A DNA stretch of 64,000 bases. Source: Linnemannia hyalina. Its lineage: Eukaryota; Mortierellomycota; Mortierellomycetes; Mortierellales; Mortierellaceae. Location: contig JAHRHY010000014.1 of the NCBI GenBank assembly GCA_019671135.1, positions 1,424,001 through 1,488,000 of the forward strand, given 5' to 3'. Both the position numbers and the translations under genes were made by a program. This document shows, one piece after another, positions 55,925 to 64,000 of this stretch. Numbering within the stretch: position 1 is the stretch's first letter; the number at the start of each line of letters is the position of its first letter. Below the pieces are notes generated by a model, which did not search any database, was not told where the DNA came from, and saw nothing but the letters and a program-made list of their open reading frames with translations.

Positions 55925-57855
55925 CTACGATTTATGGAATTCTCTGAAGCAATTGCGGGCCTTTGACATACACAAGGCAACATTGCAGATCTCACAGGCT
56001 ATGACTGTTTGAGTTTTTCTATCGTGGTTTTTGTCGTCGAAGACAGTGGCTCTGAAGCGACAGAACAAGCAGTTGGATTTTTGGTCGAGAATTATGGGTG
56101 AGTGGGGTCCTGGGGTGAAACGGATGGTGGGCAGATCAGAGCAATTTTTGGTAACATATATCTTCTTGGTTGGTTCTGGTTTGGTGGCTCTGTGAACTCG
56201 TGTCCGTTTGCTGTAGTCCATGTGCTGTTTGCTTTCTGCTCCCTTCCTGATCAAATCCCATGCCAACCTGAGACAGAAAGTTTTGTGAGAAAGGGATCCT
56301 TTTTGGACGACATAGATTCGATAGGCGTTGATGATGGTGGTGTCGAGAATCCAAAAAAGAGAGGCATCCACGTCCTGAACACGGCTAATTGGGTGCTGTA
56401 ATATGCCCTGAACTGGTTACTGACATCGACGCCATTCATGTTGTGGTTGTAGTCATCAATCAACTTGGGGATTTTGAGTGCCGCTCTGGGCTTGCCATTG
56501 AATATTGCCCGAGCATTGGCTGCGTTAGTGCTAGTGTTGCGAGGGCAGCGTCGAATACGCTCAATGAAGTCATCATCCGTGTTGATTTTGTGGATGGTAC
56601 TCAGCATGGTGACGGGTGCATTATCCATCCAAACGACGGCAAGAACTTGTTTGTCGATAACAACTCCTGTCAGGGTATTCCATTGTAGTTTCTCACTCTT
56701 ACCCACTTTCAAAGTGTCAGGGAAGCAGGCTGAGTTGATGCGGGTGGTACCACATGCGCCGATGTTGAGTCCACGTAGGTGCTTGAAAAGCGGGATGTTG
56801 GAAAATAGTTGTCCATGTAGATGTTGAATGGACGAGTCTTGTAGGGGAGTGATTTGGCAAGACGAACAACAGCGGAAGAGGTTGGAGTAAGCCCGTTTAT
56901 CCTGTCTATGCCAATGATGGATTTGATGCGAGGGGTGTAGAGGAAGGAATAGGTGTATCCTGATTGACAAAGAGCGAGAATCTTGTAGCCTTCCGGGGGT
57001 AGGCTTACCCTTCATGCGTACGGTGTGAGCACTCCTTCCTGAAAAGCGAACAATCATCTCGTCGATGGACACATTGGTGGAGAGAACGTAGTAACGAGCG
57101 AAGTCGGTAGCGAGTTTGGTCGAAAGAGGTTCTACTTTTGAGAACCAATGTTGCTCAGGCTCGTTGGGGTTGGAGACACGAAAAAAACGCTTCGGTTGTT
57201 CGAAGCGGACGAGGGACATGAAGTTAGTGATGTTGTGTTGAGGACATTCAGGGAAGGTTGACCAATACTCAGAGACAGAGTTCTGCCTGAACACGCCCAT
57301 GTAGACAATGATGCCGAGGAATGTGCGCAGTTCGTCAGGTGTGGTCTTTACCCATTGGCGCGATCCCTCTCTTGTGCCGGCTCCTTTTGATGCTGCATAT
57401 GCGTTAGTGTTGTCTGCCAAATCCGTCAATACCGGGTCGGAGAAGAAGAGTGTGAAAATTGTCAATGGTGATAGTTCGCTGTCGAGTTGAAGTGCAAGGG
57501 GAAGGTTGGTTTGTGCTGAGCATACTGTTTTTTGGTGTTTGAAGACGTCCTTGAAGTCAGGGACGGCTGGGAGTTCTGTGGGTTCGCGGGTGACTTTCTT
57601 GACAGCCCTCTTCGCTTTCTTGACAGCCCTCTTCGCTTTCGCGAGAGCTAAGGGTGCAGGGGACACCTCCTCTCCCGCCGGTTGCTCTCTTTCTGGTGGT
57701 CGCTCTTCATCATCGGAATCATCCTCACCGGCAATCTCTCGAGTTCGGCAAATGACCGAAAACGACAACTCCTCTGTCTCCTCGGAAGTGAGTGTGCTAG
57801 TACCTTGACCGTTAGAAACGTCAAAGGAACGTAGGAACTCGAAGCTTGGGTCCAT
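55925..57855 (-). pseudogene. piggyBac-type transposase pseudogene
   Basis: From the ATG at 57855 (MDPSFEFLRSFDVSNGQ) the frame shows the DDE_Tnp_1_7 pattern: TPDELRTFLGIIVYMGV, SIDEMIVRFSGRSAHTVRMKGKP (first catalytic Asp), YMDNYFSN (second), and YNHNMNGVDVSNQFRAYY (third). It ends with a cysteine-rich zinc finger (CLFC...CEICNVALC, then H). Three single-base indels break it: an extra base after KGKPTP (about 56990), a compensating loss just before FSNIPLF (about 56805), and a loss in the T6 run after WMPLFF (about 56355). Between the first two, about 60 codons are read in the wrong frame without a stop, so a long ORF survives although the protein is garbled. Typical piggyBac ends with TTAA targets were not convincingly located. 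Confidence 0.85.
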
Positions 57856-58139
57856 GAGCAGGTTGGGCGAAGTTTTCTTTGTGAGGGAGACAGTAACGGA
57901 GGCTTTGGAGATGATGAGAGAGAAAAAAAAGGTCGAATTTGACAGCGAAGGTGGTAATGAGGCGAGCTGGGAAACGACAACCCTCGTTGTTTTCATTAGA
58001 CGACACGAGACCCTTCCCAACCCGTTTTATTGGAAACCCTGATAAATTGAAAAAGAAAAATTGGAACCAATTTCGATTCTAAAACGGTTGAAGGGATACA
58101 AAAAAAAGAGTCGGCCCCTTCCTACCTATTTTTATTTTT

Positions 58140-60622
58140 TTAATCTATCATTCTACCTGCGCTACCATATCCAGCTGTGCCCAAATGAGAAATGGAATAA
58201 ACAAGAGTGATGTCACACTGGAATGGCTCCCACTCGTTGTCGGCTCCTTTTGTTAGTGCGACGATCCTGTAGGCCCCGCTGTCCTTGTCAGTCATTTGCC
58301 TGTGTTCCTTTGTCCTGCATGTATCATCCATACCCATATATAGTTGTATGAACCTTTTTTCTTGATCCAGTCCCAGACCTCTCCTCTCCCGTAGTGGTGA
58401 AACATGCCCAGCGGGTGCTCATAGTCATTGCAATCCAGAAACGAGGTCACTTTTGCTGACAACAATCGCCGTTGCACAAATGTAAGTGGTGGATACCAAA
58501 AAGGGTGACTCGAACAATCTTCCCACATGAAAGGATTAGTATCCACGCGAATTATTTCCTGCCTGTTTTTCAGACGGAGCCACAGAAATGGCTCATCGTC
58601 CAGTTGCAGATACGGGCCATGAGTGTCACTGGTACCCTCACCTTGATAACCTTGAGCATCAACCAAACGCCAAGGATGTGGGAGTCGGTAGCGTTATTGA
58701 CCCAAGGACGAGCACGCTGTTCGAAAGCGATGACAACGACGACACGCATGCCCCCAACGGTATCCTCGGGGTAGTGCTTGATCTCGACCACTTGTGCAAC
58801 TTGCATCATGTTGCGGGTGAAGGAGTGGTGCCAAGGTTGGGCCTGGGTGCCGGTCTTCATGTCCTTCTCCCACACATCACTGCCGCAACGAGCAATAGGG
58901 TTCGTCAGATCGGGAAAATTGTAGAACAGGATCCCATGATCATGAGGGCGAGGATCGCTACCGTTGCTCTGGGAGAGAACGGACTTTGGACGGGTGATCA
59001 TCGAGGCGGTTATGGCGGTGTGAGAGTCTCGATCAATGTTGTATATCGGGGATCCCATGCGTACCCACGGGGAACCAGAGGAATCTTGGGTCTCTAAGTC
59101 AGTCTTGAAGAACTGTGCCTCGGAAAGTTTGACTCTGAGAGGGCGGCGACGGTTAAACTCGTCCAAGGAGGAAGGCAGGTGGGGGGAGGCGCCGGTCGTC
59201 CATTGCGGCCATTCATAATCGACGGGTAACGGTGAGGGATGTGGCGAAGGCTTTGATGGGATGACGTCAGTTGTTGTAGTAGGCGAGGTCCCTGAGATTG
59301 GAGGAGACAAAGCAGACGTCGAGCGGGAAGAGACAGTCGTTAGGGCGGAAGAAATTGGGAACGACATGGACGAAGTAACGTCAGGGAGAGGGAGAGTAGC
59401 TCCAAGACGGACCCCTAAGGCGGCGTCCCTGAGGACCATCGTCTTCCAATCTCTTGCGTTAGGGCCACCACAAGATTGGACCCAGTTGGTATAGGTGTGA
59501 GTGGTAAGAGGGTACCAGTCGGCGGGGGCTGTGATGAAAAAAAGTTCATGACAGGTGTATGGAAAACGAAGGAGGTTGAGTGGGTAGACAGCGTAAAAAA
59601 TAAAAGGCTTTAGCAGTAAGGAAGGAGGACTGAGGCGATGCTGGTTCTGTGACGATTGTGAAGGTATGGTAGTCGTCGTTATTAGTGTTGAAATGATGAC
59701 CATAGATGTGTTAATCTGGGTAAAGACGGTTATAGGTGTTTAGGTTGTCTTGAGAGTTTATATGGTGATCGAGGGTGGAGCCTTTGGGGTCGAAGGAAGG
59801 ATGAAGTGAATGTGAGTTTGATTACATCCAATGTTGTCGTTATGATTTTTGGGAGGAATGAGATTTTTTTTACACATGGCACAGTCAATTTTGTGGCGCA
59901 AAATTACCCGTAATTTGAAAGGGGAGGTTTTGATGCCTCAGCAAATGTTTCGCCAGATTGCAGGCTGAGAGACAAGATTGATGGGAAGCGACAAGTGTCC
60001 TTTTTAACTGAAGCCGTCATTCGGTAGAGGATGGCGGCGAATCGAGTTCGAAAAGCATATACGTGGCGCTTCGGTACACCCAGGTGAAAGCACACCAGAC
60101 AGGGAATAGAAAGTCGGATTGTTGGAGTCTGACGACAACACCACAGTTGCACTGAACTGAGCAGAGTCGCAAAATACGATTGACGGTTGGAAAATTGCAC
60201 AACGACCTGATCGCATTGACGGATTGGAACTCGATGCAGTCGACCATAAGAGAACTTGAAACAGGGTGCCATCGAAGTGGATTGTCGAGTTGAGGTACCG
60301 TTTCGGAAAACAGGTGAGAAAGGCGTCCGTCAGGTAAGAAGTCGCCAAGACTGTAGCAGCAGTTACCGACCGAGGTATCCAGGGTCAGGGAAAGTTCTCT
60401 AGTGCAATTCAGTGACGAGAGTGTCCATAGTGACGAGCGTGGAGTGTATGGGGACTAAGTGGGACTTGGGTAAGTGAAAGGAAAGGGTTCTTGACCAGGT
60501 CTCATTTTTGTTGTTTTTTTTGTTTAGGGATGGGACATCCACGGGGCACGAGGTTCTGCTTGTCTGGGATAGATGGACCAAAGATATGTTACAGAACTGG
60601 GCGAATGAGCTGTCTGGGTGTT
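58140..60622 (-). pseudogene. Inverted, broken copy of the F-box gene
   Basis: The start (MSGNTQTAHSPSS, ATG at 60622) matches the F-box gene at 37992. Within about 20 codons the copy is interrupted by roughly 0.9 kb of unrelated sequence that includes repeat copy 1. It resumes at about 59660 with FPYTCHELFFITAPADWYPL and stays nearly identical to the intact gene to about 58570 (NWTMSHFC). Beyond that it turns into a more diverged paralogue (YGRGEVWDWIKKK, YRIVALTKGADNEWEPFQCDITL) with frameshifts, ending at TAA 58141. This suggests a chimera or partial gene conversion. Confidence 0.75.
59935..60545. repeat. Direct repeat R1, copy 1
   Basis: Nearly identical (about 95 percent by eye) to 61525-62145. 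It contains a 114-codon - frame without stops in both copies (here 60004-60348), but that frame has no ATG start and no recognised homology. Confidence 0.8.
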
Positions 60623-61005
60623 GCCCGACATCTGATGGAGTGGGCATGCAACACGGCAACATGGCAATTACGCTCTTTACTTGTGTGTGGTCGAGTAGTG
60701 GAAGGTGAGTGTCTTTAGAGATGAAAACTGAAAAGGCGTTGAGGATGAGTACAGAAAAGAAGGAAGAAAGGACATTTGGCAAAATGGGGACACCACTGTT
60801 TTAAATATAAAAGGAAGGTGACTGTCTGTCTATCACTTATATCCCCCTTTATGTACACCTGTAGCAGGATGTTTATCCTCATGGGCGTCTCCGACTGGTA
60901 CTCCCTTGCGTCTGCCCTCCCTCCCTCTCTCTTCGTCTCGATCTTATCACCCTTCCCCCCTCCTCTATCCCCGGCGCAATTGACTGGATCACCGTTGATT
61001 TGTCC
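60623..61005. other. Spacer between small-protein copy G and the broken F-box copy
   Basis: Counterpart of 37607-37991 in inverted orientation, partly replaced. On + a frame running to a stop at about 61139 (IPGAIDWITVDLSLDSGDDY) is conserved with the opposite strand at 37475-37690. It overlaps the small-protein gene antisense. Confidence 0.4.
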
Positions 61006-61242
61006 CTAGACAGCGGCGACGACTACCAGGACAGTGACAGCGATCATGACAGCAGCCACGGCCAGGACACGCGTCAGAGCTTGAGCAGCATCCAGTTGTA
61101 CTTGAACGACGTCATGGTGGTCCTGAATGGTTGGCGGTAGAACGGTAGGAAGTTCATATGATGCGATGGAGTCTGACAGATAAAAATCATCTTGCCCGCT
61201 GATGAGTCTTGGTGTACCGGAAAATTTGCTGTTGTGCGGCAT
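61006..61242 (-). CDS. Small protein with hydrophobic tail, SYxExP family (copy G)
   Basis: A 78-residue ORF on -, MPHNSKFSGTPRLISG, then SIASYELPTVLPPTIQ, VVQVQLDAAQALTRVL and a C-terminal run of Val/Ala/Ile/Met (about 18 residues) that could be a membrane anchor or tail anchor. It is the intact partner of the start-less copy at 37361. The leader gccaagtagcctag directly precedes the ATG. It differs from the other members in having a hydrophobic rather than acidic end. Function is unknown. Confidence 0.55.
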   Translation of the reverse strand: MPHNSKFSGTPRLISGQDDFYLSDSIASYELPTVLPPTIQDHHDVVQVQLDAAQALTRVLAVAAVMIAVTVLVVVAAV

Positions 61243-62516
61243 CTAGGCTACTTGGCAAAAGGAGATGATTAAGGTGTCGAATTGGATGGGGGTTCTGCTT
61301 TTCTGGAATTGATGGATCAAAGGTTTGCACCGCCGATTTGTTTTTATGCCAGAAAATTGATAATTTTTGTGGCGCAGCTTTAATTTGAAAGGGGGGAAGT
61401 TGTCGATCGTTCGTCGGGAAGAGAATCATAAAACAAAATCGGGAAAACAGAGCAACCAAAAGAGTAAGTGTGTCAATGCTCAAAACGACCATGAACGCAC
61501 AAAAAGGTCCGCGGGAAGGAACCTTTGGTTGATGCCTCAGCAAATGTTTCGCCAGCTTGCAGATTGACAGGCGAGATTGATGGGAAACGACAAGTGTTCT
61601 CTTTAACTGAAGCCGTCGTTCGGTCGAGGATGGCGGCCAGTCGAGTTCGAAAAGCATATATGTGACGCTTCGGTACACCCAGGTGAAAGCACACCAGACA
61701 GGGAATAGAAAGTCGGATTGTTGGAGTCTGACGACAACACCACAGTTGCACTGAACTGAGCAGAGTCGCAAAATACGATTGACGGTTGGAAATTTACACA
61801 TCGACCCGGTCGCATTGACGGATTAGAACTCGATGTAGTCGACCATAAGAGAACTTGAAACAGGGTGCCATCGAAGTGGATTGTCGAGTTGAGGTACCGT
61901 TTCGGAAAACAGGTGAGAAAGGCGTCCGTCAGGTAAGAAGTCGCCAAGACTGTAGCAGCAGTTACCGACCGAGGTATCCAGGGTCAGAGAAAGCTCTCTA
62001 GTGCAATTCAGCGATGAGAGTGTCCAGATTGACGGGTGTGGAGTATAAGGCGACTGAGCGGGCCTTGGGTAAGTGGAGGGAATGGGTTCTTGACCAGATC
62101 TCTTCTTTAATTGTTTTTTTTTGTCTAGGCATAGGGTGTCCATGGGAACAGGAGAGGTTGTAGATCGTTCGTCGGGAAGAGAATCATAAAACCAAATCGG
62201 GAAGGCAGAGCAACCAATAGAGTAAGTGTGTCAATGCTCCAAACGACCATGAACACACAAAATGTCCGATGGAACAAAACGAGCGCATGAAAATTTTCCT
62301 AATGTGAGCCCTTGTGGGATGGACTGGTTTGCCATGGTGGATGCTCCTTGTGTCATAGTGCCAAACAAAAAGGGCGGAAACGTCTGGTGTTTCGACAACG
62401 GCAGTGGTGAGAAATGAGGACTCTTGAAAGGAAATTCGAGTGTATTTTCTTTTAAATAGGGTCCCTGCTCCAGCACCAAAAAAAAAAAAAAAAAAAAAGA
62501 CAATAACCAAACACAC
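61243..62516. other. Repeat-rich spacer
   Basis: Contains repeat R1 copy 2 and two copies of a separate repeat of about 110 bp (61395-61505 and 62155-62268, 'gatcgttcgtcgggaagagaatcataaaa'). A run of 20 A (62479-62498) lies just before the next small gene. TTTAAATAG at 62450 may be its TATA box. Confidence 0.5.
61525..62145. repeat. Direct repeat R1, copy 2
   Basis: Second copy of the 59935-60545 segment, in direct orientation 1.6 kb away. The 114-codon - frame is at 61603-61947. Confidence 0.8.
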
Positions 62517-62825
62517 ATGGCTTCCAACTATCGTCACGTCTTTCAGCTCCCTCTTCAGGTTGATCTCCCTCCTGCACCTCTTCCTGCTACTGTCACCTCA
62601 TTCCCGGACCCTCTTGTCGCTCAGACTCCTCCTCCCCCTCCCCCTCTTCTTCCCATCCAAGAAGCCGGCGATGTTCACCTCCAAGTTCAGCTGTCGGCCG
62701 TTCAACTCCAGCTTCAAGCCCTGGCCATCCATGTGGCTCAGCAAGGTTATCCTGCCGAGGACGGGGACGATGACATGATGATGGTCGATGAAGTCGATGA
62801 TAATGGGTCCGAGGACGAAAAGTAA
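62517..62825 (+). CDS. Small acidic protein, Pro-rich, VQxQLxALAI family (copy H)
   Basis: A 102-residue ORF, MASNYRHVFQLPLQVD, then TVTSFPDPLVAQ (SF replacing SY), a poly-Pro stretch, VHLQVQLSAVQLQLQALAIHVAQQ and an acidic tail (DGDDDMMMVDEVDDNGSEDEK). The helix-forming VQxQLxALAI signature is the clearest in the set and occurs as a near tandem. The ATG follows a CA-rich leader (ccaaacacacATGgct). Function is unknown. Confidence 0.6.
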   Translation: MASNYRHVFQLPLQVDLPPAPLPATVTSFPDPLVAQTPPPPPPLLPIQEAGDVHLQVQLSAVQLQLQALAIHVAQQGYPAEDGDDDMMMVDEVDDNGSEDEK

Positions 62826-64000
62826 TGTTTTTTACTTTTTTTTTCCCGACTGTACCCTGACTCTCATACTGTCATACCACTGTCCTTCGCTCTCCTCCGT
62901 CTTTGTCTCGAACGTCTGTCCCGTTTCCCTAAGCCTCTTTGTTTCCGCAACCTTTCCTTCCTTCTTACTTCCCGTACCTCATTTCATCACTCACTTCTGC
63001 TCCACTCACCCAATTACTTTTTAACTCGTCATCCTTCTTTTACACTTCCAAATCCCCCCCCTCTTCAGTAACATCATCTATGTACTCCCTTCATCTCATC
63101 ACCTTTTTCGACACCAAAAATAAACGTACTTCACTAATTGCGACTATACCCACCACCCGAGACCAGTATGTGAACCACATCCGAATGAACTCACCTTGGC
63201 GTCTTGACAGAATCTACTCTCAGTTGGGAAGTATGAGGTCACGGAAAGAGTAAGCAAGTTATCGAGGCAGAGGCGAGCGTAAGGAAAAAGGGTAGGTCGG
63301 AGAGAAAAGAGAAACCTTCTTTCCTTCCTTGGTTCCTACACCCATCTTGCGACTGGTGTTCGTCTTTCACATCACAGTCATTACCTTCTGTTACTCTGGT
63401 CTTTTTTTATTGGCTGTATCTGCAACTGGCTACTTAATGGTGCCTGAGTCTTGGGACGCGTTGAAAAGTATAGTATCAGCAAGAACAAAGTGGACGCGAC
63501 ATGACGACCTTGATAGCCTGCACCTTCTTATCCTACTTGCAAGCCAAACAAGAAATCGCAGAACGTGGACTAGTGGCGAGTCGGTGTGGATAGTAGATAA
63601 GTACGAGCGAACAAAGTACATTACAATCGATGCAAAACAGGTGAGATATGGATGATAAGGGTTAAGAGTGATAGAGAGAGAGTATGAGTGAGAAATGGTC
63701 CTCGGAGGAACGACCTAGTGAGCTACTTGTTCCCCATTTCACATGTGTTGAGATAGCCTTTCTTTCCACTCGTTCGCTCTCGCTTCTTGTTGTTGTTGTT
63801 GTGGTGGTGGTGGTGGTGAACCATTCACTTCTCGTTAAGCCTTCACTCGCCTTTTCCTCTTTTCCATTCATTTTTCTATTACGTCCTTCCTTCCTCGCCA
63901 TCCCCTGCCCCGACTCTTGCCCCTCCACACTCGCCATCGACCTATTCCTTCCTGCTCCAGTACCCATCACATTTCTCAACACCACACAGCATCCACCATC
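62826..64000. other. Intergenic region to the window end
   Basis: CT-rich 3' region of copy H to about 63110. Beyond it no gene is recognised; a 108-codon + frame at 63329-63655 has no similarity I can name. A (TTG/TGG)n tract lies at 63787-63818. Confidence 0.4.

Noticed and set aside
55815..58143. TTAA-flanked piggyBac ends
   Set aside because: TTAA occurs at 55815 and 58140, but the sequences inside share only a short GGGGCC-like match, not a convincing inverted repeat.
1..64000. tRNA genes or CRISPR arrays
   Set aside because: No cloverleaf with A/B boxes and no regularly spaced repeat array was found on reading both strands.

Overview
This is a eukaryotic window, most likely from a filamentous fungus of the Mortierella group (Mortierellaceae). 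The reasons are spliced genes with short GT-AG introns, pyrimidine-rich promoters, a pentapeptide/WD40 NACHT receptor, a glucosylceramidase/steryl-glucosidase-type GH5 enzyme, and a Fanzor-type nuclease. The phylum assignment is inference. No tRNA, rRNA or CRISPR array was recognised.

Layout. (1) 1-15650 is a tandem duplication. Each unit carries one very large intronless NACHT-WD40 (NLR-like) gene on + followed by a decayed pirin gene on -. (2) 15739-31509 holds ordinary metabolic genes: a TPMT-family methyltransferase (-), a glycolipid transfer protein (+) and a GH5_12-like glycosylceramidase/sterylglucosidase (+). A 6.4-kb DNA transposon (17010-23439) sits between the first two. It has near-identical 370-380-bp terminal inverted repeats, a 9-bp target-site duplication, a RecQ-type helicase and a DUF6589-like protein. 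The two proteins are encoded convergently and each starts exactly at the inner edge of a TIR. (3) 31.8-64 kb is an accessory, gene-poor, repeat-rich region. It holds a dispersed family of tiny proteins sharing a 'SY-x-E/D-x-P ... VQ-x-QL-x-ALAI' signature (intact copies near 31.9, 35.8, 42.3, 47.2, 49.4, 61.2 and 62.5 kb; decayed copies near 33.7, 37.4 and 44.0 kb), an F-box protein gene with an inverted, broken second copy, a piggyBac-type transposase pseudogene, and a gene at 50.7-55.1 kb.

The most exciting locus is 50670-55066 (-). Five exons joined by canonical introns, in frame throughout, encode a predicted 1334-residue protein. It couples an N-terminal XPG/FEN1-type flap-nuclease domain to a C-terminal Fanzor (eukaryotic TnpB homologue) RuvC nuclease with its zinc finger. 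A natural XPG-Fanzor fusion would join a structure-specific nuclease to an RNA-guided one.

Two other points connect genes here. The glycolipid transfer protein lies next to an enzyme of the glucosylceramide/steryl-glucoside-hydrolysing family, suggesting a local glycolipid-handling pair. The NACHT duplicates are near identical except for one strongly divergent block, as expected for receptors under diversifying selection with gene conversion elsewhere. All exon boundaries and similarities were read by eye, with no database search.
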